Origin: Shinella kummerowiae | Lineage (GTDB): Bacteria > Pseudomonadota > Alphaproteobacteria > Rhizobiales > Rhizobiaceae | Length of the DNA: 64,000 nt | Direction: 5' to 3' | Assembly: GCF_009827055.1 (NCBI RefSeq) | Contig: NZ_WUMK01000002.1 | Span: 310,001-374,000 of the forward strand | Translations under genes and position numbers: made by a program | The notes under the pieces: generated by a model | Seen by the model: the letters and a program-made list of their open reading frames with translations, nothing else | The model's database searches: none | What the model was told of the DNA's origin: nothing | In this document: piece by piece, positions 26,240-34,996 of the stretch | Numbering within the stretch: position 1 is the first letter of the stretch | Layout of the letters: each line of letters opens with the position of its first letter

Positions 26240-27475
26240 TTATTGCCCGACGGCGGTCGTCGTCGTATCTTCGACGGCGTTGCCGAAGCGCCGCCATTGA
26301 TCGTCGTAGTTCTTGCGCGTCACCGGATCGAAGACGGCGATCGGCGTGGACACCACGATGCTCGCGGCACTGCCCACCGTTTGCGCCGTGCCGAGTGCGA
26401 CGGCGCCGAGCCGCTCACCGAAACCGACCTGCGAATCCGTGACCGCCTGCCCATCGATCAGGCGATTGCCGATGAGGCGCACGACCTCGGGGCTCTCGGC
26501 AAATTTGCCATGGTTGAGGCGGTCGCCGGATTTCAGCGCTGTCAGGTCGAGCACGGTGATGCCCTGCTTTTCCAGCATCGAGCGGTAGGGTTCCTCCGCC
26601 GGATTGATCTGGCCGAGCCGGTCGACATTGCCGGAGATGCGGCGCGAGAGTGTCAGCGCCCGGTCATCGCGCGAAACGAACAGGGTAAATTTCGGCTTGT
26701 CCTTGCCAAGGGCACGAAACTGCTGGCCGAAGACGTCCACGTCGAGGTCGGGCGAGGCCAGGATGATCTGCTGGATCTTCTTCGGCACATGCCCGTCGCG
26801 GATCGCCATCTGGCGCAGCGTTTCGACGGCGAGCCACGTCCCCATGGAATGGGCCATGATGGTGATCTCACCGACCTTCGGCGAATTGACCGCCGCCCGC
26901 AGCAACTCCTCGAGCGCATCGCGCGAGTAGTTCGTGCTTTCCTTGTCGTAGGAATAGTCAAAGATGCTGGCGCGCGACGGCCAGGTGAAGATCACCGGTG
27001 CGGCGTCCGTCTTGGAATCGTGCACGATCTGCGCGAAACGGTAGACCGCATCCTCATACCGGTTGTTGAAGCCGTGCACGAAGACGAGTACGCGCCGGCT
27101 TTTCGGCAGGTTCTGGTCAAGCCAGGCACCGCCGGCCTTGGCACCCTCGACCGGCGTCACGCTGACGGTCGAGAAGTTCTTCATCGGGTCGGCGGGTAGC
27201 TTCTCCGGCCACTGCACCTGTCCGACCTCGCGCTTGTCTTCCGGCGGGATGGAGACGACGATGTCGTTCATCAGGAGATCGGAGCCGCGCTCACCGGAAA
27301 ACAGCACGCCCGGCTCGCTGGACCGCGCGCGCGTGGTGGCGACCAAAAGATCGACGGTCGAGACCCCTGCCGGTGTCTCGCCGCTCGGCACCAGCACGCC
27401 TTCCGGCCGTCCGGCACAGCTCGCCAGCACCAGCAATCCGGCGAGCACCACGCGACGCAATGCGCGGTTCATCAT
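26240..27475 (-). CDS. DUF900 alpha/beta-hydrolase lipoprotein
   Basis: A 411-residue putative lipoprotein hydrolase of the DUF900 family. The N-terminal signal ends in the lipobox LASC with Cys20 as the lipid-attachment site. The hydrolase core shows VFVHGFNNRYEDAVYRFAQ (about 131-149), then FTWPSRASIFDYSYD, then the nucleophile elbow IMAHSMGTWLAVE with Ser210. A later ILASPDLDVDVF (acid residue) and RLNHGKF (candidate His) could complete a triad. Substrate is not known. It is convergent with the DUF1236 gene. Confidence 0.84.
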   Translation of the reverse strand: MMNRALRRVVLAGLLVLASCAGRPEGVLVPSGETPAGVSTVDLLVATTRARSSEPGVLFSGERGSDLLMNDIVVSIPPEDKREVGQVQWPEKLPADPMKNFSTVSVTPVEGAKAGGAWLDQNLPKSRRVLVFVHGFNNRYEDAVYRFAQIVHDSKTDAAPVIFTWPSRASIFDYSYDKESTNYSRDALEELLRAAVNSPKVGEITIMAHSMGTWLAVETLRQMAIRDGHVPKKIQQIILASPDLDVDVFGQQFRALGKDKPKFTLFVSRDDRALTLSRRISGNVDRLGQINPAEEPYRSMLEKQGITVLDLTALKSGDRLNHGKFAESPEVVRLIGNRLIDGQAVTDSQVGFGERLGAVALGTAQTVGSAASIVVSTPIAVFDPVTRKNYDDQWRRFGNAVEDTTTTAVGQ

Positions 27476-27639
27476 GTCCCGCTTCCTTCCGCTCTTCCTG
27501 TTTCGCCGGCGCTATGGAGACACCGTTCCTGCTTGCTTAGCCGAGTGGCGGATGGTTTTGAAGGGACGCGAGGCGGCAGGAACGTCGGGGCAAGGATCAG
27601 AGGCGACAGCGCGTGTCATATCCGCCACGTTCACCCTGC

Positions 27640-28155
27640 TCAGGTCCCTGCTCGCCCGCGCATATAGGCCGCGAGATTATCGAGGCTGGAATGCAGACCG
27701 ACGTCATGATCCTCCGGCCGAATGCCTGTCGGCACATGTTCGCAGGCAATCGCGACTAGCGTACCGCCGGGATGGGGCGTGAAAGACCAGGTCATTCGCA
27801 TGGTCCCGGCAAAAGCCGGATCGTCAGAAACGAAGTCGATATCCTGAACGACACGCGCACCTGGCACCAGCACGACAAACCGACCTTCGACAATATCGCT
27901 GTCGGCCGCGCTTTTGCCCGCGCCCGGCTCGGAATAGACGAGCACCAGACGAAAGCGCCCGCCTTCGCGCGCATCAAACACCTCGACCCGCGCCGTCATG
28001 CCCTCCGGCGGCAGCCAGACGGCAAGGGCGACCGAATCGACAAGGGCTCGATAGAGCGCAAGCGCCGGCGCCGCAATAACCCGCGAGGCACGATCAACCC
28101 GTGTTTGCGCAGTCGAAGACAAGTCGCTCTCCACCCGGGCAGCGACGCCAACCAC
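27640..28155 (-). CDS. SRPBCC (AHSA1-like) family protein
   Basis: A 171-residue START/Bet-v-1-like fold protein of the activator-of-Hsp90 (AHSA1) group. The sequence begins with about 20 weakly conserved residues. The fold follows: SRVIAAPALALYRALVDSVALAVWLPPEGMTA, then FDAREGGRFRLVLVY, then VPGARVVQDIDF, TMRMTWSF and the closing amphipathic helix with HSSLDNLAAYM. No catalytic residues can be assigned. The start could lie further in at another Met or Val. It stands alone. Confidence 0.78.
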   Translation of the reverse strand: MVGVAARVESDLSSTAQTRVDRASRVIAAPALALYRALVDSVALAVWLPPEGMTARVEVFDAREGGRFRLVLVYSEPGAGKSAADSDIVEGRFVVLVPGARVVQDIDFVSDDPAFAGTMRMTWSFTPHPGGTLVAIACEHVPTGIRPEDHDVGLHSSLDNLAAYMRGRAGT

Positions 28156-28208
28156 CAGGCACGCTGTCGCGGCACACTAACAGGTCGAGAATGGGATTGG
28201 GAAAGAAA

Positions 28209-28285
28209 TGGCGCACCCGAAGAGATTCGAACTCCTGACCCCCAGATTCGTAGTCTGGTGCTCTATCCAGCTGAGCTACGGGTGC
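28209..28285 (-). tRNA. tRNA-Arg (anticodon ACG)
   Basis: A 77-base cloverleaf with encoded CCA on the minus strand. Acceptor arms GCACCCG and CGGGTGC pair, the D-arm holds AGCTCAGCTGGATAGAGC, the anticodon ACG sits at about 28249-28251 in a loop closed by CCAGA/TCTGG, and GTTCGAATC marks the T-loop. A34 is expected to be edited to inosine so that it reads CGU, CGC and CGA. Confidence 0.96.
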
Positions 28286-28417
28286 GCTGGCAACGGGGTG
28301 TTTACTGCCCGGCTGCGAGGCGGTTCCTAAAGGGTGCGCCGGTTTATTGCAAGCGTCTTTCTGAGAAAAAATGTACTTTTTTCATCGTGCCGTCACATCC
28401 CGCCCGGAATGCCGGGG

Positions 28418-29887
28418 TTAGGCGCGGTGGCGGAAGGCGTCGAGGGGGACGGGGCGGTCCGGGAGTTCGATGCGGAAGAGCGTTCCCGGCGTCACCTTCT
28501 CGACCAGCGCGATCGTGCCGCCATGGGCAAGCACGAGTTCACGCGCGATGGCCAGGCCAAGCCCAGTGCCGCCAGAGCGCGCGGAACCGCGGAAGGCGGC
28601 AAAAAGGTTTTCGCGGGCCTTGGCCGGCATGCCGGGGCCGTTGTCGTCGATGGCGATGGAGACGACGCTGCCGGTGCGCAGACCGGTGACCAGGACGGTG
28701 CGCCGCTCGACGCCATTGCCCTGCGAAAGTGCTTCCACAGCGTTGCGGCAGAGATTGTGGATGACGCGAAAGAGCTGCTCGCTATCGGCATCGACCTGAA
28801 GGCCTGGCTCGACCTGAAGCGTAAACTCGATATCGCCGCGCGAATCGAGGGCCAACACCTCCGAGACCTCCTGCACCAGCGGGCGCAGCGCCACGAAGCG
28901 GCGGCGCGGCTCCGGCTCGCGCATGCGGCCGTAGGAGAGCACCTCGTTGGTGTAGCCCACGGCCCGGTCGATGCTGCGCAAAAGCTTCGGTGCGACACGT
29001 TTGACCACCGGGTCATCGACATCCGACAGGCGGTCGGACATGAGCTGGGCGGAGGACAGGATGTTGCGCATGTCGTGGTTGATCTTCGACACGGCGAGGC
29101 CGAGATCGGCGAGGTTCTTCTGTTCCTTCAGCGTGCGTTGCAGCGTCTGCTGCATGGCGGCGAGGTGGACGCCGGCGACGGCAATCTCGTCGCGCCCACC
29201 GGATGGCTCCAGCACGCGGCTCGGATTGGACGGGTCGGCGGTGAATTCCTGGATGTTCGCCGTCATGCGGCGGATCGGGCGGATCAGCAGGCGATTGAGC
29301 GCGAAGAAAATCGGGCTCGCCGTAACCAGCGAGATGATCATCGACAGGATGAAGACGTTGCGCGCATAGCCGAGCATGGCGCGGCGAAGCTTGTATTCAT
29401 CGAGCAGCAATTCGATGCGTGTGCTCGATTCGCCGACCGGCCCAAAGACGCGGATGATGCGGTCACCGCCGAAGACCAGCGTATCGAAGGCGTCGTAGAT
29501 GGAGGTGAGCGTCGAGACGTCGGAGAGGTCGTATTGCGCATCGACGCTCGGCGGCATATCGGCGGCGGCGACGATGCGCGAGGCATCCTGCTTCTTTAGC
29601 ACGATGGCCTTGGCGCCGGTCGCCATCAGGGTCTCTGCCTGCACGGCGCGCGGCAACTCCTGATCCGGCAGGCCCTCGATGACGACGCTGGCGGCGGCGG
29701 CCGTGTTCAGCCTGTCACGCAGCCATTGCAGGCGCATGTTGGCAACCGAGGGCACGAAGATCAGCACTTCGGCGATCAGCACGAACACGGCGGTCAACAG
29801 GAGAAGCCTGCCCGACAGGCCGGACAGGAAACTGACCGCCGGTACCGGCTTCTCGGTCAAGGACGGTGTCCCGTCTCTGTCCACCAT
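28418..29887 (-). CDS. Sensor histidine kinase
   Basis: Membrane histidine kinase of 489 residues with unknown signal. Helix 1 is about 26-46; a periplasmic domain of about 125 residues follows; helix 2 is about 176-198; a HAMP-like linker leads to the dimerisation helix with SKINHDMRNILSSA (phospho-acceptor His271). The H-box reads H-D-M-R-N rather than H-E-L-R-T, as in HisKA subgroups that include rhizobial orphan kinases. N-box (NLCRNAVEAL), DNGPGMP and GGTGLGLAIAREL follow. The ATG at 29887 follows GGGAGTTTTGCAG. No response regulator gene is adjacent. Confidence 0.88.
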   Translation of the reverse strand: MVDRDGTPSLTEKPVPAVSFLSGLSGRLLLLTAVFVLIAEVLIFVPSVANMRLQWLRDRLNTAAAASVVIEGLPDQELPRAVQAETLMATGAKAIVLKKQDASRIVAAADMPPSVDAQYDLSDVSTLTSIYDAFDTLVFGGDRIIRVFGPVGESSTRIELLLDEYKLRRAMLGYARNVFILSMIISLVTASPIFFALNRLLIRPIRRMTANIQEFTADPSNPSRVLEPSGGRDEIAVAGVHLAAMQQTLQRTLKEQKNLADLGLAVSKINHDMRNILSSAQLMSDRLSDVDDPVVKRVAPKLLRSIDRAVGYTNEVLSYGRMREPEPRRRFVALRPLVQEVSEVLALDSRGDIEFTLQVEPGLQVDADSEQLFRVIHNLCRNAVEALSQGNGVERRTVLVTGLRTGSVVSIAIDDNGPGMPAKARENLFAAFRGSARSGGTGLGLAIARELVLAHGGTIALVEKVTPGTLFRIELPDRPVPLDAFRHRA

Positions 29888-30018
29888 CTGCAAAACTCCC
29901 GGACAGGTCGCGGCGCGGCACACAGATCGTGACGAAGGATCGACGCACCTTCGGTTCACGTCCGACAGCCAATTATAGGAGATTACGGCAATTTTTCCAA
30001 CGCGGTCGCCGCAAACGC

Positions 30019-30048
30019 AAAAGCGCGGCGATCTTGTGACCGCCGCGC
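30019..30048 (-). terminator. Intrinsic terminator after the first chemoreceptor gene
   Basis: GCGCGGCG (30023-30030) and CGCCGCGC (30041-30048) form a perfect stem. Read on the minus strand it is followed by four T (30019-30022). It lies 26 bases after the chemoreceptor stop. Confidence 0.7.
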
Positions 30049-30074
30049 CGGTTTTGCGGGAATCCGGCTATCGA

Positions 30075-32099
30075 TCAGAACTCTTCCCAGCTCTCCTGGG
30101 CAACGGCCGCCGTCGCGGTCGCACGGTTGCCGCCGAAGGCCCGGGCGACATTGCCCATCATGCGGCGCGCCGGCGATTCAACCGGGCGGGTTTCAGCCCG
30201 CACGGCGGCCACCCGCTGGACGACATCTCCGGTGCGGAAGCGCGCGACGAGGTCGGCCAGGCTGTCCGCCTCGCCTTTCAGCTTGTGCGTCGCAGCCGAG
30301 GTCTCCTCGACCATGGCGGCATTGTGCTGGGTGACCTGGTCCATCTGGTTGATGGCGGTGCTGATTTCCTGGAGACCCGTCGCCTGCTCGCGCGCGGCGG
30401 TGGCGATCGCGTGGATGCGCTCGTTGATGGTGACGACGCGGGTTTCGATGTCGGAGAGGGCCGAGCCGGTCTCCTGCACATATTTCACGCCGACCGACAC
30501 TTCGCTGCCCGACTTGGTGATGAGACCCTTGATGTCCTTGGCAGCACTGGCGGCACGCTGTGCGAGTTCGCGCACTTCCTGGGCGACGACGGCAAAGCCC
30601 TTGCCGGCCTCCCCGGCACGCGCGGCCTCGACGCCAGCGTTCAGCGCCAGCAGGTTGGTCTGGAAGGCGATCTCGTCGATCACCGAGATGATCTGGCTGA
30701 TCTCGCTGGAAGCCTGTTCGATGCGGCCCATGGCATCGATGGCGTTGCGCACGATGGCGCCGGACTGCTTGGCGCTCTGTGTCGCCTCGCCGACCATCAT
30801 GCTCGCCTCGTTGGCCCGCTCCGTCGAATTCTTGACGGCGGCGGTGATTTCCTCAAGTGCGGCGGAGGTTTCCTCAAGCGCTGCGGCCTGTTGCTCCGTG
30901 CGCTTGGAGAGATCGTCGGAGGCCGTGCGCAGCTCGCCGGAATTGGCGTTGATCGCATCGGTCGAACCGCGCACTTCGCGCATGGTGCGCTGGAGCGTGG
31001 CGAGCGTCGTGTTGACGTTCTGCTGCAATTCCGCGAAGGCGCCGCGGAACGCGCCGTCCATGGTCTGCGTCAGGTCGCCGTCTGCCAGCGAGCCGATGAC
31101 GCGGCGGGTTTCGGCAATACCCTCTTCGACGCCGGCGACGAGCTCGTTGACGCTGCGGGCAAAGCGGTTGAGATCCTCGTTCTGGTAGTCCTTGCTGATG
31201 CGCGAGCTGAAATCGCCGGCGGCGGCGGCATGCACGACGGTCGCGATCGAGGACTGCAGATCGGCGCTCTTCTCGCGCAGGATCTGCTCCTGGGCATTGA
31301 GGTCGCGCACGGTGATGGCGTTCTGGCGGAAGATCGCCACGGCGGCAGCCATGTCGCCGATCTCGTCCTTGCGGCCGGCATAGGGCACCTCTGTGTCGAG
31401 GTCGCCGCCAGCGAGACGCTTCATCGTTTCGGTGACATCCTGGATCGGGCGGCTGAGCTGGTTGGTCGCGATATAGAAGGCAACACCGCCGCCGAGCACC
31501 AGGCCAACACCGACCGTGCCGAGCACAAGCGTCAGCATGAGCGTTTCGAAGGCGGAGATCTCGGCCTTGATTGCCGTCAGGTTTTCGCTGTCCGTCTGGA
31601 CGACGGCATCGATTTCCTTCTGGAAGGCCTTGCGGTTGGCGCGATTGAGCTCGTTGTTGCCCTGCTCGTTGGCGGCGGCAATCGAGACGGTCGTGCCAAG
31701 ACGGGCGGTTTCCGTGCGGAAGGTGCGGAACTCCGCAGCACGGGCGACCACCGCGTCAAAGGTGGCCTTCTGCGCATCCGGCACGCTCGGGCGCCACTTG
31801 CTCAGCGTTTCGTCGATACCGTCGAGTTCCTTGACAATACCGTCGGCGAACTTCTTCGCGCCATCCGTATCCTTGGACGCGTAGACGCCGCGGGCTTCCA
31901 TGACGACGGCCGTGACCTGGCGGTTCAGGTGCTCGCCGAGGAAGGCGCGGTCGGCGGCATTCTCGTACTGGTGGAGCTTCTCGCTGTATTCCGAGACCAC
32001 ATGGACGGCGATGCCGCCAATGAGGACGGAGATGAGCCCCATCAAACCCACGATGAGGTAAATCCTGCCGCGTATCTTCACGTCAAACTCCAAAGCCAT
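30075..32099 (-). CDS. Methyl-accepting chemotaxis protein
   Basis: Transmembrane chemoreceptor of about 674 residues. Helix 1 (about 11-35) and helix 2 (about 190-212) flank a helical periplasmic domain of the four-helix-bundle type. HAMP domains and a long cytoplasmic signalling hairpin follow. The highly conserved tip is DEIAFQTNLLALNAGVEAARAGEAGKGFAVVAQEVRELAQR. The C terminus ends WEEF, a tether motif of the type that binds CheR/CheB. The ATG at 32099 lacks a good ribosome binding site; an in-frame GTG at 32123 is an alternative. Ligand is unknown. Confidence 0.9.
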   Translation of the reverse strand: MALEFDVKIRGRIYLIVGLMGLISVLIGGIAVHVVSEYSEKLHQYENAADRAFLGEHLNRQVTAVVMEARGVYASKDTDGAKKFADGIVKELDGIDETLSKWRPSVPDAQKATFDAVVARAAEFRTFRTETARLGTTVSIAAANEQGNNELNRANRKAFQKEIDAVVQTDSENLTAIKAEISAFETLMLTLVLGTVGVGLVLGGGVAFYIATNQLSRPIQDVTETMKRLAGGDLDTEVPYAGRKDEIGDMAAAVAIFRQNAITVRDLNAQEQILREKSADLQSSIATVVHAAAAGDFSSRISKDYQNEDLNRFARSVNELVAGVEEGIAETRRVIGSLADGDLTQTMDGAFRGAFAELQQNVNTTLATLQRTMREVRGSTDAINANSGELRTASDDLSKRTEQQAAALEETSAALEEITAAVKNSTERANEASMMVGEATQSAKQSGAIVRNAIDAMGRIEQASSEISQIISVIDEIAFQTNLLALNAGVEAARAGEAGKGFAVVAQEVRELAQRAASAAKDIKGLITKSGSEVSVGVKYVQETGSALSDIETRVVTINERIHAIATAAREQATGLQEISTAINQMDQVTQHNAAMVEETSAATHKLKGEADSLADLVARFRTGDVVQRVAAVRAETRPVESPARRMMGNVARAFGGNRATATAAVAQESWEEF

Positions 32100-32364
32100 G
32101 CTTGAGAACCGACAAGACCGCACAGGCCGCCTCGTCCTTTGATGCGGACGATAAACGCTAAAGGTTAATTAGACTTTGATACAACTACGCAAGGCCGTTG
32201 AAAGTGATCGCCCCCTAATATTGCGACGCAAAAAATTCTTGAAGAAAATCAAACACCTCCGCTTGCATGACGTAAGGGTAGTCTGCTTTCACCTCGTCAT
32301 TCACAACCATTGATTGCCAAATCCGTTAAGAATTGTGACAATCCGGCACGCCATAAAGCCGCAA
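32100..32364. other. AT-richer intergenic region
   Basis: About 265 bases between the divergent chemoreceptor gene and the rpmH promoter. It contains several AT-rich stretches (for example around 32160-32250), probably including the chemoreceptor promoter. No gene, repeat or known RNA was recognised. Confidence 0.4.
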
Positions 32365-32393
32365 TTGACTTTCCGCCGGTTTTGCCCTTATAA
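32365..32393 (+). promoter_or_regulatory. Housekeeping sigma-70 promoter of rpmH-rnpA-yidC
   Basis: TTGACT (32365-32370), a 17-base spacer and TTATAA (32388-32393) closely match the consensus. It lies 111 bases upstream of rpmH and fits a strong constitutive promoter for a ribosomal protein gene. Confidence 0.72.
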
Positions 32394-32504
32394 GCCGCGC
32401 ACGTCTGGAAAGCCGCCTTCCCGCGAGGAAGTGGCTGTGCCGGGCTTCCAAAAATGCTTGCTAGATGCAAACCAAGAAGGGCCGCACACCGCGGTATTAA
32501 ATAA

Positions 32505-32642
32505 ATGACGAAGCGTACCTACCAACCCTCCAAGCTTGTTCGCAAGCGTCGTCACGGCTTCCGTGCCCGCATGGCTACCAAGGGCGGCCGCAAGGTCCTG
32601 TCCGCACGCCGTGCACGTGGCCGCGCAAGCCTCTCGGCCTAA
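32505..32642 (+). CDS. rpmH: Ribosomal protein L34
   Basis: A 45-residue, very basic protein of the large ribosomal subunit. It begins [20 protein letters not shown], continues [20 protein letters not shown] and ends ASLSA. The pattern is unmistakable L34. It is immediately upstream of rnpA, the almost universal bacterial arrangement, with 33 bases between them. A strong sigma-70 promoter lies upstream. Confidence 0.97.
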   Translation: MTKRTYQPSKLVRKRRHGFRARMATKGGRKVLSARRARGRASLSA

Positions 32643-32675
32643 GGCCGTGCCTGCCCGGAACAGAGGCGACGGGCA

Positions 32676-33068
32676 ATGACGAAGACTGTTAGACAATCTG
32701 CTGTCGGACGGCTGAAAAGCCGTCCGCAGTTTCTTTTTGTGCGCGAGGGCGAGAAACGCCGGGGACCCTTGTTCCTTCTCGAAGTGCGCGACCGGCAGGC
32801 GCCGGACGAACAGCCCCGCGTCGGCTTCACCGTTACCAAGAAACACGGCAATGCCGTGGAACGCAATCGCATGCGGCGGCGCCTGAAAGAGGCGGTGCGG
32901 CTATCCGCCGGGTTTGCAATGGAGCCCGGACACGACTATGTGGTTGTCGCGAGAAGAGACGTGTTGAACGCGCCCTTCAAAACCCTTGTGGCCGGTCTCA
33001 AGGAGAGGATCGCGACAAGGCACAAACAGAAGCAGCAGCAGCGCCCTGCTGCTCCCGGGAAAGAGTGA
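32676..33068 (+). CDS. rnpA: Ribonuclease P protein component
   Basis: Protein subunit of RNase P, which matures tRNA 5' ends with the catalytic RNA. The 130 residues include the central RNA-binding motif [21 protein letters not shown] (RNR signature), the preceding RVGFTVTKK strand, and GHDYVVVAR. The tail is Gln/Lys-rich (HKQKQQQR). It lies between rpmH and yidC; its TGA stop overlaps the yidC ATG by one base (TGATG), which suggests translational coupling. Confidence 0.95.
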   Translation: MTKTVRQSAVGRLKSRPQFLFVREGEKRRGPLFLLEVRDRQAPDEQPRVGFTVTKKHGNAVERNRMRRRLKEAVRLSAGFAMEPGHDYVVVARRDVLNAPFKTLVAGLKERIATRHKQKQQQRPAAPGKE

Positions 33069-34864
33069 TGGAAAACAACCGCAATTATTTCGTGGCGATC
33101 GCGCTGTCCGTCGTGATCCTCATTGCCTGGCAGTTCCTCTATGTGAACCCCAAGCTGGAGAAGGACCGCGCCGCGCTCGAGGCGCAGCAGGCCCAGACGC
33201 AGCAGACAACGACGACGGCCGGTGGCACGACGACCACCGCGACCGGCACGAGCGGCACCCTGCCTGGCGGCGCAGCAACGGGCACCACGACCGAGACGCG
33301 CGAGGCAGCCCTTGCCAAGTCCGCTCGCGTCGAAATCGACACGCCTTCGCTTTCCGGTTCGATCAACCTGACGGGCGCTCGCTTCGACGACCTGAAGCTC
33401 AAGGGCTTCCACGAGACCGTCGACAAGACGAGCCCGATCATCACGCTGCTCAGCCCGGCCGAGACCGAACACGGCTATTTTGCCGAAATCGGCTATGTCG
33501 GCAGCGATGCGACCGGCCAGGTGCCGAACCCGCAGACGGTCTGGACCCAGGACGGCACCGGCAAGCTGACGCAGACGACCCCGGTGAAGCTGGCCTTCAC
33601 CAATGACAAAGGCGTCACCTTCACCCGCACCATCTCCGTCGATGAACATTACATGTTCACCGTCGCCGACAGCATCGAGAACCGCACGGACGCGGCGATC
33701 GCCCTTTCGCCCTATGGCCGCGCCACGCGTTTCTTCAAGCCGAAGGATCCGTCGGTCTACGTGCTGCATGAAGGCTTCATCGGCGTGCTCGGCGATCTCG
33801 GCCTGCATGAGGTGAAGTACACGACGACCGAAGACGACACGACCGTCGCGCCCGGCAAGGCGACCGGCGGCTGGCTCGGCATCACCGACAAATACTGGGC
33901 GACCGCGCTCGTGCCGCCGCAGGCGACGCCCTACGAGACGCGCTTCTCCTACTTCACGGATGGCCGTCCGCGCTACCAGGCGGACTACCGCCAGGACGAC
34001 ATTACCATCGCGCCCGGCCAGAAGGCCGACGTCAAGAACCTGTTCTTCGGCGGCGCCAAGGAAGTGCCGATCATCGACCAGTACGAGACGGCCTATTCGA
34101 TCCCGCAGTTCGACCTGATGATCGACTGGGGCTGGTTCTGGTTCTTCACCAAGCCGATGTTCCAGCTGATGGACTTCTTCTTCCGCTACTTCGGCAATTT
34201 CGGCATCGCGATCCTGATCACCACGATCGTCGTCAAGGGCCTGTTCTTCCCGCTTGCCAACAAGCAGTACGCCTCCATGGCGAACATGAAGAAGATGCAG
34301 CCGAAGATGGAGGAGCTGAAGGCCAAACACGGCGACGACCGCATGGCACTGCAGCAGGCGATGATGCAGCTCTACAAGGAAGAGAAGATCAATCCGCTGG
34401 CGGGGTGCTGGCCGATCCTGCTGCAGATCCCGGTCTTCTTCGCACTCTACAAGGTGATCTACGTCACGATCGAAATGCGCCACGCGCCGTTCTTCGGCTG
34501 GATCCAGGACCTCTCGGCACCCGATCCGACGTCGCTGTTCAACCTGTTCGGCCTGCTGCCCTATGACGTGCCGCACTTCCTGATGATCGGCGTCTGGCCC
34601 ATCATCATGGGCATAACCATGTTCCTGCAGATGCGCATGAACCCGACACCGCCGGATCCGACCCAGGCGATGATCTTCACCTGGATGCCGCTGATCTTCA
34701 CCTTCATGCTGGCGACCTTCCCGGCCGGTCTCGTGATCTACTGGGCCTGGAACAACACGCTGTCGATCATCCAGCAGGCGATCATCATGAAGCGCCAGGG
34801 CGTGAAGATCGAGCTCTTCGACAATCTCAAGGGATTGTTCGGAAAGAAAGCCGGATCATCCTGA
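33068..34864 (+). CDS. yidC: Membrane protein insertase YidC
   Basis: Inner-membrane insertase that places membrane proteins with or after SecYEG. It has 598 residues in the Gram-negative form: N-terminal helix (about 7-24), a large periplasmic domain (about 70-350), and a C-terminal five-helix insertase core with MDFFFRYFGNFGIAILITTI, NPLAGCWPILLQIPVFFALY and the final LPAGLVIYWAWNN-type helix (here FPAGLVIYWAWNN). Residues about 45-80 form an unusual Thr/Gly-rich linker after the first helix. It is the third gene of the rpmH operon and is followed by a terminator. Confidence 0.96.
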   Translation: MENNRNYFVAIALSVVILIAWQFLYVNPKLEKDRAALEAQQAQTQQTTTTAGGTTTTATGTSGTLPGGAATGTTTETREAALAKSARVEIDTPSLSGSINLTGARFDDLKLKGFHETVDKTSPIITLLSPAETEHGYFAEIGYVGSDATGQVPNPQTVWTQDGTGKLTQTTPVKLAFTNDKGVTFTRTISVDEHYMFTVADSIENRTDAAIALSPYGRATRFFKPKDPSVYVLHEGFIGVLGDLGLHEVKYTTTEDDTTVAPGKATGGWLGITDKYWATALVPPQATPYETRFSYFTDGRPRYQADYRQDDITIAPGQKADVKNLFFGGAKEVPIIDQYETAYSIPQFDLMIDWGWFWFFTKPMFQLMDFFFRYFGNFGIAILITTIVVKGLFFPLANKQYASMANMKKMQPKMEELKAKHGDDRMALQQAMMQLYKEEKINPLAGCWPILLQIPVFFALYKVIYVTIEMRHAPFFGWIQDLSAPDPTSLFNLFGLLPYDVPHFLMIGVWPIIMGITMFLQMRMNPTPPDPTQAMIFTWMPLIFTFMLATFPAGLVIYWAWNNTLSIIQQAIIMKRQGVKIELFDNLKGLFGKKAGSS

Positions 34865-34887
34865 CGACGCTTCCAGCAAACCACATG

Positions 34888-34919
34888 AAACCCCGGCCTT
34901 CGCGCCGGGGTTTTCTTTT
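34888..34919 (+). terminator. Intrinsic terminator after yidC
   Basis: AAACCCCGG (34888-34896) and CCGGGGTTT (34905-34913) form the stem, with loop CCTTCGCG, followed by TCTTTT. It closes the rpmH-rnpA-yidC operon 23 bases after the yidC stop. Confidence 0.85.
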
Positions 34920-34996
34920 GCCCTATTGTTTGCGCACGGCCCGCTTGCGACATCGCTCCGTCGCTGGCATGGAAGCGTGGCGGACAGGCCGGTGGC

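Noticed and set aside
30036-32105. Long plus-strand open frame opposite the chemoreceptor gene
   Set aside because: It is an antisense shadow of a clear chemoreceptor in high-GC DNA, with no family resemblance or ribosome binding site.
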